From Planctomycetota bacterium (lineage in GTDB: Bacteria > Planctomycetota > J058): a stretch of DNA of 64,000 nt. The notes under the pieces are model-generated. The model saw only the letters and a list, made by a program, of their open reading frames with translations. It had not been told where the DNA came from and did not search any database. This document shows, piece after piece, positions 46,304-54,466 of the stretch; position 1 is the first letter of the stretch, and every line of letters starts with the position of its first letter. A program made the translations under genes and the position numbers. The DNA lies in assembly GCA_023954375.1 (NCBI GenBank), contig JAMLIC010000017.1, positions 105,688 to 169,687 of the forward strand. Direction: 5' to 3'.

Positions 46304-46893
46304 GCCAGCCCCTCCACCACACCGCGCTGCCGCAGCTCGGACGCGAGCGTGTCGACCGCCGCCCGCATGCGGTACTTCGCCGTGCGCACCGAGCAGCCCA
46401 GCGCGTCGGCGACCTCGACGAAGGTCAGCCCCTCGACCTGCCGGAGGAGGAAGACCTCGCGCTCCCGGTCGGGCAGGTTGCCCACGGCCGCGCGCACGAG
46501 GCCCGTGACCTCGCGGCGCTCGACCGCCGCCGGCACCGGCTGCGCGGCGGGCCCCGGCAGCTCCGCCGGCAGCGGGTCGGTCGCGCGCACCTGCTCCTTG
46601 CGCAGCAGGTCCTGCGCGACGTTGCGCGCGATCCCCAGCAGCCACGGCGCGAACGGGCGCGCCGGGTCGTAGCGGTCGAGCGCGTGGTAGAGGCGCAGGA
46701 AGGTCTCCTGCAGGCAGTCCTTCGCCCGCTCGTCGCTGCCGGTCTGCGCGCGGAGGAACCGGTAGACCCGCCCGCCGTGCCGCTGGTAGAGGGCGCGGAA
46801 CGACCCCTGCATGGCGGCGCGGTCGTCGCGCGCGCGCGCGACGAGCGCCGCGTCCTGGCCCTCGTCGACCGTCTCTCCCCCGGTTGGCTCCAC
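46300..46893 (-). CDS. ECF-type RNA polymerase sigma factor
   Basis: A 197-residue extracytoplasmic-function sigma factor. Region 2 reads FRALYQRHGGRVYRFL to DCLQETFLRLYHALDRYDP and PWLLGIARNVAQDLLRK; region 4 reads VGNLPDREREVFLLRQVEGL and VEVADALGCSVRTAKYRMR, the DNA-binding helix. It directs RNA polymerase to its own regulon. The start is GTG at 46893; an internal ATG is possible. Its stop overlaps the start of the zinc-finger kinase gene, and it is divergent from the M28 peptidase. Confidence 0.93.
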   Translation of the reverse strand: MEPTGGETVDEGQDAALVARARDDRAAMQGSFRALYQRHGGRVYRFLRAQTGSDERAKDCLQETFLRLYHALDRYDPARPFAPWLLGIARNVAQDLLRKEQVRATDPLPAELPGPAAQPVPAAVERREVTGLVRAAVGNLPDREREVFLLRQVEGLTFVEVADALGCSVRTAKYRMRAAVDTLASELRQRGVVEGLA

Positions 46894-46981
46894 ACCCTCG
46901 TCTTCGCGCCGCGGCCCCCCCCGGTGCAAACCCCGGCGCAAGTCCTTGCGTGTCAGCGGCCGCCCGGTATCCTCCCGGCCC

Positions 46982-48043
46982 ATGCAGGACCGCATCCAGG
47001 CGCTCGTGGACTTCCTCTGCTCGCCCACGTGCGCCGGGCGGGCGCCCGGCACCCCGGGCGCCGCGGCGGCGAGGGCGCGGATCGTGGCCGAGCTGGAGGC
47101 GGCCGGGGTCGAGCCCGCGGGCGAGGACGGCTGGCTGCAGGAGGTCCCGGGCTGCGGGCACAACGTCGTCGCGCGCGCGCCGGGGTCGGGGCCGCTCGCC
47201 GACCGGGCCATCATCGTCGGCGCCCACTACGACCACCTCGGCCCCGCCGCCCACGGGCAGGCCTACTGGGGCGCCGACGACAACGCCGCGGCCGTGGCGA
47301 TCCTCGTCGAGGTGGCCCGCGCGCTCGGCCGCGGGCCCGTCGAGGGCCGGCAGGTGCTCCTGGCCTTCTTCGACGGCGAGGAGCCGCCGCACTTCCTCAC
47401 GGGGACCATGGGCTCCATGCGCTGGGTGCGCCGCCCCGCCGTGCCGCTCGAGCGAATCGACCAGATGGTCTGCCTGGACCTCGTCGGCCACGCCATCGGG
47501 CCGGCCGGGCTCCCGGACGCCGTGCGCCGCACGCTCCTCGTCCTCGGCGCCGAGCGCAGCCAGGGCACGGCGGCGCTGGTCGACGCCTGCGCCGCGCGGG
47601 CGCGCGGCGTGACGCCGCGCAGGCTGGCGCTGGAGGTCATCCCGCCGCTCAGCGACTACCTCAGCTTCGAGGAGGTCGGCGTGGCGTCGCTCTTCCTCAC
47701 CTGCGGGCGCTGGGAGCACTATCACCAGGTCACCGACACGCCCGACCGCCTCGACTACCCGAAGGTCGCCGCGACGGCGGACTTCCTCATCGACCTGACG
47801 CGCGCCCTCGCGGCGCGGCCGGACGCCCCCGTGCGCCACGACCCGGCGCGCCGCGACGACCTGGCGACGATCCGCACGCTGCTCGAGCTGGGCCGGCTCC
47901 TCGCCCCGGCCGTGCCGCCGGTCGGCGCGGCGCTCGCTCCGCTCGAGGCGCTCGAGGCGCGCGCCGGGCGGGGGCCGCTGGGCGCGGCGGACCTCGTGCA
48001 GCTCCGGATCCTGGTGGGGCAGCTCGAGTCGGTCCTGGCCTGA
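46982..48043 (+). CDS. M28-family metallopeptidase (aminopeptidase)
   Basis: A 353-residue zinc aminopeptidase. The two-metal site is complete: H and D in VGAHYDHLG, D in YWGADDNAAAVA, E-E in FFDGEEPPHF, D in VCLDLVGH and the distal H in WEHYHQVTDTPDRLDY. There is no signal peptide, so it is probably cytoplasmic. It opens MQDRIQALVDFLCSP and has a C-terminal helical extension. It is divergent from the ECF sigma gene with about 90 bp between, so the pair may share control. Confidence 0.9.
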   Translation: MQDRIQALVDFLCSPTCAGRAPGTPGAAAARARIVAELEAAGVEPAGEDGWLQEVPGCGHNVVARAPGSGPLADRAIIVGAHYDHLGPAAHGQAYWGADDNAAAVAILVEVARALGRGPVEGRQVLLAFFDGEEPPHFLTGTMGSMRWVRRPAVPLERIDQMVCLDLVGHAIGPAGLPDAVRRTLLVLGAERSQGTAALVDACAARARGVTPRRLALEVIPPLSDYLSFEEVGVASLFLTCGRWEHYHQVTDTPDRLDYPKVAATADFLIDLTRALAARPDAPVRHDPARRDDLATIRTLLELGRLLAPAVPPVGAALAPLEALEARAGRGPLGAADLVQLRILVGQLESVLA

Positions 48044-48049
48044 CCCGGC

Positions 48050-50241
48050 TCACCAGCCCAGGTCCAGGGCGACCAGCCGGTCGGAGACGTACCACGGCGC
48101 GATGAGCCGCTGGACCGCGGCGCCGTCGGGCGCCGGGCCGTCCGCCAGCGCCCGGGCGCCGGCGGCCAGCGCCCGGAGGTCCTCGATGCGGCGCGCGCGG
48201 TCCTCGCGGTCGGGGACGGCCGGCGTGTGCGCCTCGAGGCGCCGCGCGAGGTCCGCGAGCGCGCCGCGCAGGTCGGACGCCGGCGCGCCGGTCGACGCGA
48301 GCAGCGCGACCCGGCGCAGGGCCAGCCCCGCGCGCGGCGCCCCGGGGAGCGCCAGGCCGCGCTCCAGCGCCGCGAGGGCCGCGGCGGGCCGCCCGGACCG
48401 GACGAGGGCCCCGGAGAGGAGCGCGGCGGCCTGCGCCACCTCGCGGGCATCCGCCGGGTCGCGCTCGGCGAGCGCGAGGGCCGCCTCGCCGTCGACCTCG
48501 GCCCCGGCGAGGTCGCCCGCCTCGAGCCGGAGCCGGCCGCGGCCGAACCGCGCGCGTGGGTGGTCGGGCTCCAGGAGCAGCGCGCGGTCGAACCAGCGGT
48601 TGGCCTCGTCCGGCCCGGCGAACTCCCCCGCGTGGGTGAGGACGGTCGTGACCGCCGGCCACGGCAGGTCGGGATCGCCCTCGACCTCGCGCGCCAGGGC
48701 GCGCAGGGGCGCGACCGCCTCGGCGTCGCCCGCGCGCGCGCGCTCTGCGAGCGCGAGCCCCCGCGCCCTGAGGAGGAGGCCGACGGCGTGGAGGTCGCCC
48801 TGGCCGCGGGCCAGGGCGGCGCCCTCCTCCAGGCGCCCGGGGTCGACCTCGCCGTCGTCTCCGACGAGGGCCAGGGCCAGGTAGCCCCCGAGGTGGTCCG
48901 GGGCGACCTCGATCAGGGCCTCCGCGAGGCGCCCGCCGGCGCGGCGGTCGCCGCCGAGCCCGCGCGCGACGAGCGCCGCGTTGTCGAGCAGCGGCGCCAG
49001 GCGCTCCGGCGGGGGGCGGTGCGTCGGGTCGATCCGCCGCCAGGCGGCGTAGATCCACGCCAGCCGCTCGTAGCTGTCCGGCGACCGGCGATCGAGCGGG
49101 TCCCGCGGCTCGCGCCAGCGCGCGTCGTGGCGGGCGAGGGCCTTGGTCGCGCGCGCCTGGACCTCCGGCGGCGGCGGGCCGTCGGCCAGCGCGTCGTACG
49201 CCGCCTCGAGGCTCTCCACGTCGCCCGGCCCCAACAGCGGCGCCAGCCAGGCGGGGTCGGGCGGGGCGGCCGTCGGCCTCGCCCGCGCCCGCGCCGCCGC
49301 GGGGGCCGCCGCGCCGGCCGGCGCGCCCTCGGTCGGCGCCGGGACGGGAGGCGCGGGGCGCGCCGCCACGAGGGCCCCGCCGGCGACCAGGGCGGCGGCG
49401 ACGCCGACCGCGGCCCGCCGCGCCCGCCGCGCCGCCGCGGCGCGCGGCCCGCGGCGATGGCCTCGAGGTCCTCGGCCAGGGCGAGCGCCGTCGGCCGCGC
49501 CGCGGGGGCCTTGGCGAGCGCCGCGAGGACCAGGCGGTCGAGGGCGCGCGGCACGTGCGGCGCGGTCGCCCCCGGGCGGGCCGGCCGCTCGCGCTCGATC
49601 GCCGCGAGGAGCGCGGGGAGGTCGTCGCGCACGAACGGCGGGGCCCCCGTGATCGCCTCGTGGAGCACGGCCCCGAGGGCGTGCACGTCGCTCGCCGGCG
49701 TGGCCGGGGCGCCCGCGGCCTGCTCCGGCGCCATGTAGGTGGGCGTGCCCACGAGGGCGCCCGTGCGCGTCAGCGCGTCGCTGCCCTCGGCGCGGGCGAC
49801 CCCGAAGTCGGTGACGACCGCCGTGCCGTCCAGCCGCACGAGGACGTTGTCGGGCTTGAGGTCGCGGTGGACGACCCCGTGCGCGTGCGCGTGGGCGACG
49901 GCGCGCGCCACCTGCGCCACCAGGCCCGCCGCCTCCCGGGGCGCCAGCCGGCCGATCCGCGCCGACAGCGGCGCGCCCTCGATCAGGTCCATCGCGATGA
50001 AGAGGACGCCGCCGACCTCGCCGATCTCGTGCACGCGCACGATCCCCGGATGCGCCAGCCGACCGGCGACCTCGGCCTCGCGCTGGAACCTCACCAGGCG
50101 CTCGACCGAGCTCGTCCGCTCGAGGACCTTGAGCGCCACGCGCGCGCCGTCGGTCTGCCGCCGCGCGCGGTAGACGACGCCCATCCCGCCGCGGCCGACC
50201 TCGGCGTCGATGACGTAGGGGCCGAGCGATCTCCCCAGCAT
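48050..50241 (-). pseudogene. Ser/Thr kinase with TPR tail, frameshifted between kinase and transmembrane parts
   Basis: The kinase (MLGRSLGPYVIDAEVGRGGM, HRDLKPDN, TDFGVARAEG, YMAPEQAAG) is intact up to about residue 270, with RRPTALALAEDLEAI near the end. Its frame then turns into Arg/Pro-rich nonsense. The expected transmembrane helix and TPR tail resume in the -1 frame, as in AVGVAAALVAGGALV followed by DPAWLAPLLGPGDVESL, and run to a stop at 48050. The intact paralogue at 50282-52480 shows the same order, so one base appears missing near 49400-49450. It is a frameshifted copy or an assembly error; if restored the protein is about 730 residues. Confidence 0.75.
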
Positions 50242-50281
50242 GGCGGCAGGGTACGCCGGCCGCGCGTCGCGCGCGAGCGCC

Positions 50282-52480
50282 TCACATGTCCAGGACCCGC
50301 TGCGCCTCCTCGGTCTCCCAGGGGGCGAGGGCCTGCAGCGCGGCGTCGGCGTCGAGCGTGGCGGCGCGCGCGAGCTCGCGGATGGCGGCCTCCATGCGCG
50401 CCAGCAGCGCCAGGTCCTGGGGGCTCGCGTGCCGCTCGCGCGCGCCAGGCGCGTGGCGCTCGAGCCGCGCGCGCAGGTCCTCGAGCGCCTCCCGCAGCGC
50501 CGCGGCCGGCGCGCCCGACGCGGCGAGGAGCGTGGCCCGGCGGAGCGCGAGGGCGGGCCGGGGGTGCCCGGGCACCGCGAGGCCGCGCTCCACGGCCGCG
50601 AGCGCCTCCCGCGGCCTGCCCGCGCGGGTGTGGAGCTCGCTCACGAGGCCGACGGCGCGCTGCACCTGCCCGTAGGTCGGCTCGACCTCGTCGCCGAGGG
50701 CGCGCAGGGCGGCCTCGCCGTCGGCCAGCGCCCCGGCCTCGTCGCCGGCCCTGAGGCGCAGCCAGCCCCGGGCGGAGAGCGCGTTCAGCGAGTCCGGAGC
50801 GACCGCGACCGCCCGGTCGAGCCAGCGCGCGCGCTCGGCGGGCGGCGCGAAGTCGACGGCCTTGAAGATCACGTTGGCGAGCGCGCTCCCCGGGAGGTCG
50901 TCGTCGTCGATCACCTCGCGGGCGACGTCGAGGAGGCGCGCCGCGATCGCGGCATCCCCCGGCCTGGCGAGCTCCGCCAGCCAGCCGACGCAGGCGTTGA
51001 GGAGGACCCCGCGCGCCTGGTGCTCGCCTTGCCTCCTCGCGAGCTCCGCGCCGACGCGCACGAGCTCCGGGTCGCGGTCGTCCGCGTGGGCGACGGCGGC
51101 CAGCGCCAGGTAGCCGCCGACGTGCTCGGGGTCGAGGGCCACGAGCGCGCGCGCCACGCTCGCCGCGTGGCGCCGGTCCGGGGTCGAGCCGGCGACGAAG
51201 GCGGCGCTGTCGAGGAGCAGGGACGCCCGCTCCGCGCGCGGACGGTGCTCGGGGTCGAGCCGCCGCCAGAGGGCGTTCGTCCACAGGAGCAGGTCGATGC
51301 TCCGCCGCGCCTCGGCCGAGAAGCCCGGCCCCGGGTCGACCCAGCGCGCGTCGAGGTCGGCGAGGACGGCGATCAGCCGCGCGCGGTCGGCGGGCGCGAG
51401 GGGGGTCCGGGCGACCTCGTCGAGCGCCGCCTGGAGGCGCGGGAGGTCGGGACGGGCGAGGAGCGGCGCGAGCCACGCCGGCGAGGGCGCCGCCGCCGGG
51501 GCGGCGGTCGGCGTCGGCGCCGGCGGCGGCGCCGCCGCCGCGGGGCGCGGGACGGGATCAGGCGCTCGGCCGCGTCCGGCGGCGTGGGCCAGCGCGACGG
51601 CGCCGAGGAGCAGGGCGCCCGCGGCGAGGGCCACCAGGGCGCGCCCGCCCGCCGCCGCCGGGCGCCCCTCGACCACCGCCTCGAGCCCCGCGGCGAGCGC
51701 CTCGGCCGTCGGGCGGCGGGCCGGGTCCTTCGCCAGGGCGGCGAGGACGAGGCGGTCGAGCGCGCCGGGGACGTGCTGCGCCGTCCGGCTCGGCGGCCGC
51801 GGCGCCTCGTCGGCGATCGCCGCGAGGAGCGCGCCCAGGTCGTCGCGCACGAACGGCGGGGCGCCGGTGATGGCCTCGTGGAGCACGGCCCCGAGGGCGT
51901 GCACGTCGCTCGCCGCCGTGGCCGGGGCGCCCGTGACCTGCTCCGGCGCCAGGTAGGTGGGCGTGCCCACGAGCGCGCCCGTGCGCGTCAGCGCGTCGCT
52001 CCCCTCGGCGCGCGCGACCCCGAAGTCGGTGACGACCGCCGTGCCGTCGGGCCGCACGAGGACGTTGTCGGGCTTGAGGTCGCGGTGGACGACCCCGTGC
52101 GCGTGCGCGTGCGCGACGGCGCGCGCCACCTGCGCCACGAGCCGCGCGGCGTCGAGGGGGGCGAGGCGGCCGACGCGGGCGGAGAGCGGCTCGCCCTCGA
52201 TCAGGTCCATGGCGATGTAGCTCCGGCCGCCCGCCTCGCCGACGTCGTGGACGCGCACGATCCCGGGGTGCGCCAGGCGCGCGGCGAGCTCCGCCTCGCG
52301 CTGGAAGCGGAGCCGGCGCTCCGCCGGCGCGCCCGAGCTCCCCTGCGCGAGGACCTTGAGCGCCAGGGCCGCCCCGTCCGCCGCGCGCGCCGCCCGGTAG
52401 ACGGTCCCCATGCCGCCCCGGCCGAGCTCGGCCTGGACGACGTAGGGTCCGAGCGGCGTGCCGGGCAGGAGGGGGCGCAT
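50282..52480 (-). CDS. Ser/Thr protein kinase with TPR tail (paralogue)
   Basis: A 732-residue kinase, tandem paralogue of the preceding gene. LGPYVVQAELGRGGMGTVYR, HRDLKPDNVLVRPDGTAVV, TDFGVARAEGSDALTR and YLAPEQVTG are nearly identical between the two. The kinase ends at LAALAKDPARRPTAEALA; one transmembrane helix follows (ALVALAAGALLLGAVALA), then a Pro/Ala linker and about 400 residues of helical TPR-like repeats starting PAWLAPLLARPDLPRLQ. ATG at 52480 is preferred to one 12 codons upstream because MRPLLPGTPLGPYV matches the paralogue. Substrates unknown. Confidence 0.85.
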   Translation of the reverse strand: MRPLLPGTPLGPYVVQAELGRGGMGTVYRAARAADGAALALKVLAQGSSGAPAERRLRFQREAELAARLAHPGIVRVHDVGEAGGRSYIAMDLIEGEPLSARVGRLAPLDAARLVAQVARAVAHAHAHGVVHRDLKPDNVLVRPDGTAVVTDFGVARAEGSDALTRTGALVGTPTYLAPEQVTGAPATAASDVHALGAVLHEAITGAPPFVRDDLGALLAAIADEAPRPPSRTAQHVPGALDRLVLAALAKDPARRPTAEALAAGLEAVVEGRPAAAGGRALVALAAGALLLGAVALAHAAGRGRAPDPVPRPAAAAPPPAPTPTAAPAAAPSPAWLAPLLARPDLPRLQAALDEVARTPLAPADRARLIAVLADLDARWVDPGPGFSAEARRSIDLLLWTNALWRRLDPEHRPRAERASLLLDSAAFVAGSTPDRRHAASVARALVALDPEHVGGYLALAAVAHADDRDPELVRVGAELARRQGEHQARGVLLNACVGWLAELARPGDAAIAARLLDVAREVIDDDDLPGSALANVIFKAVDFAPPAERARWLDRAVAVAPDSLNALSARGWLRLRAGDEAGALADGEAALRALGDEVEPTYGQVQRAVGLVSELHTRAGRPREALAAVERGLAVPGHPRPALALRRATLLAASGAPAAALREALEDLRARLERHAPGARERHASPQDLALLARMEAAIRELARAATLDADAALQALAPWETEEAQRVLDM

Positions 52481-52564
52481 GAGCGGCAAGGTAGAGGAGG
52501 CGGCGGGCCGCGCCAAGGCCGCCGTGGGCCGCGCGGCGAAGACGATCGCGACCGTTCGCGAGCC

Positions 52565-53389
52565 CTACACGATCACCCGGTCGACGCCCGGCGGCGCGAC
52601 CGCGTGCCCGCCGACCGTGCGGCGGGGCTCGAACAGGCACCAGGCGCCGCCGGGGACGGCCTTCGCGCGCAGGGCCGGGCGCGGGTGGACGAGGACGCGC
52701 AGGGCGTCGGCCGCCTCGAGCAGGTGCAGGTCCCCGAGCGTGTCGCCGAAGGCCACCGGCGCCTTCACGCCGTGGGCGGCGAGGGCGCGGACCTTGCCCT
52801 CCTCCCAGGGGACCGGCTCGCGCAGGCGGTCGGTGAGGAGGTCGCCCTCGCGCTCGACGTCGGCGCCGACGACGAGGCTGGCGGGCAGGCCGAGCGTGCG
52901 GAGGGCCTCGTCGACGAGGACCTGCGGCGAGCCGGAGACGACGGCCACCTGGTGCCCGCGGTCGACGAGCGCGCGCAGCAGGTCGGCCGTCGTCTCGTAG
53001 GCGCGGGGGCCGACCTCCTCGCGGGCGAGGTCGCGGCCGAAGGCGCGCACCTCGTCCTCGGTCCAGCCGGCGTAGCAGGCGGTCATCGCCTCGAGGAGCA
53101 TCCAGTCGTCGGCGACGCCCTCGCGGTAGGCCTGGTAGAGGCGCTCGGCCTCCTCGTGGACGTCGCCCGTGGGCGCGAGGCCGGCCCGGGCGAGGACCCG
53201 GCGGATGACGTCGGCCGCGGCCGGGCGGATGCGGCGCTGGCCGACGACGCGGTGCCAGGCGCGGTCGGCGACGTCGGTGTGCCAGAGGGTGCCGTCGGCG
53301 TCGGTCGCCACCCACACGGGGCCGCCGCGGAGGGCCTCGAGGGCGTCGAGCGCGTGGAGGAGCGTGTCGAGCGTCGTGTGCGTGTTCAC
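52565..53389 (-). CDS. HAD-family phosphatase, SerB-like
   Basis: A 274-residue HAD phosphohydrolase. Motif I is VWVATDADGTLWHTD (nucleophile D with D two after), motif II VAVVSGSPQVLVDEAL, and motifs III/IV in GKVRALAAHGVKAPVAFGDT followed by LGDLHLLEAAD. The cap between I and II contains MLLEAMTACYAGWTEDEVR. Resemblance is to phosphoserine-phosphatase-type (HAD-IB) enzymes; the substrate is not fixed by sequence. GTG start at 53389, 11 bp after GluQ-RS. Confidence 0.8.
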   Translation of the reverse strand: MNTHTTLDTLLHALDALEALRGGPVWVATDADGTLWHTDVADRAWHRVVGQRRIRPAAADVIRRVLARAGLAPTGDVHEEAERLYQAYREGVADDWMLLEAMTACYAGWTEDEVRAFGRDLAREEVGPRAYETTADLLRALVDRGHQVAVVSGSPQVLVDEALRTLGLPASLVVGADVEREGDLLTDRLREPVPWEEGKVRALAAHGVKAPVAFGDTLGDLHLLEAADALRVLVHPRPALRAKAVPGGAWCLFEPRRTVGGHAVAPPGVDRVIV

Positions 53390-53400
53390 GGCGCGCGATC

Positions 53401-54342
53401 CTACCCGGCGCCGAGCAGCCAGCGGTCGTCCGCCGCGTGGAACACGACGTCCGCGCGCGGGACGCGCGCGAGGTCGAAGCCTCGGACGAGGTCGCCGGCT
53501 TCGACCGGCGCGCGCGCGCCGAGGCCGCTCCACGCGGCGAGCAGGCCGACCACGCGCTCGGGCCGCACGCCGAGGCCGCGGTAGTGCGACAGGCGCGTGT
53601 CGCCGTGGCGCTTGGCCAGCCGTCGGCCGTCCTCGCCGCGCACGAGCGGCAGGTGCGCGAACCGCGGCGCCGGCAGGCCCAGCGCCTCGAACAGGAGGAG
53701 CTGCCGCGGCGTCGACGGCACGAGGTCGTCGCCGCGGATGACGTCGGTCACCCCCTGCGCCGCGTCGTCGACGACCACGGCCAGCTGGTAGGCCGCCTCG
53801 CCCGTCTTCTTGGCCACGACGAAGTCGCCGCCGTCGCGGGCGAGGTCGCGCGTGACGAGGCCGAGGACGCCGTCGTCGAACCCGCGCGCGGCCTCGTCCA
53901 CCCGGAAGCGCCACGCCGGCGCGCGCCCGGTGGCCCGCTCGGCCTCCTCGGCCGAGGCGAAGCGCCCGCGGCAGGTCCCCGGGTAGGGCGGGCCCTCGTC
54001 GCCCTCGTTCGGGGCCGAGGCCGCCGCCTCGATCTCCTGGCGCGTGCACACGCACGGGTAGACGCGCCCCGCGGCGCGCAGCGCCTCGAGCGCGCCCTCG
54101 TAGGCCGCGGCGCGCGTCGACTGGAAGAGGACCTCGCCGTCCCAGTCGAGCCCCAGCCAGCGCAGGTCGGCGAGCGCCTCCTCGACCGCGCCCCGCTTCA
54201 CGCGCGGGCCGTCGAGGTCCTCGACGCGCATCACGACCTCCGCCCCGCGCGCCCGGGCCCACAGCCACGTGAGGAGGAAGGTGCGCGCGTTGCCGAGGTG
54301 GAGGGCGCCGGTGGGAGACGGCGCCAGCCGCGTGCGGATCAT
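53401..54342 (-). CDS. gluQ: Glutamyl-Q tRNA(Asp) synthetase-like enzyme
   Basis: A 313-residue truncated GluRS paralogue that attaches glutamate to queuosine in tRNA-Asp. The HIGH-like motif is LAPSPTGALHLGNART; zinc ligands appear as CVC (in VYPCVCTRQE) and YPGTC, which mark the GluQ-RS group; the KMSKS-like segment is GRRLAKRHGDTRL. It lacks the anticodon-binding domain of GluRS. The start at 54342 (MIRTRLAPSPTG) is preferred to an upstream ATG by family length. Confidence 0.88.
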   Translation of the reverse strand: MIRTRLAPSPTGALHLGNARTFLLTWLWARARGAEVVMRVEDLDGPRVKRGAVEEALADLRWLGLDWDGEVLFQSTRAAAYEGALEALRAAGRVYPCVCTRQEIEAAASAPNEGDEGPPYPGTCRGRFASAEEAERATGRAPAWRFRVDEAARGFDDGVLGLVTRDLARDGGDFVVAKKTGEAAYQLAVVVDDAAQGVTDVIRGDDLVPSTPRQLLLFEALGLPAPRFAHLPLVRGEDGRRLAKRHGDTRLSHYRGLGVRPERVVGLLAAWSGLGARAPVEAGDLVRGFDLARVPRADVVFHAADDRWLLGAG

Positions 54343-54466
54343 CGACGGCTGCCGGCCGATGCGGCCTCGCCTCGCTCGTCGCCCCGTTCCACCCGTGACC
54401 ATGCACCGAAGAGGTGCCAGGACGGGGCCGGGAGGTCGCGGTTGAACGGTCCGGCCGCCGACCCGC

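Noticed and set aside
47787..49058. A minus-strand Arg/Pro-rich protein
   Set aside because: It is the out-of-frame shadow of the TPR tail gene.
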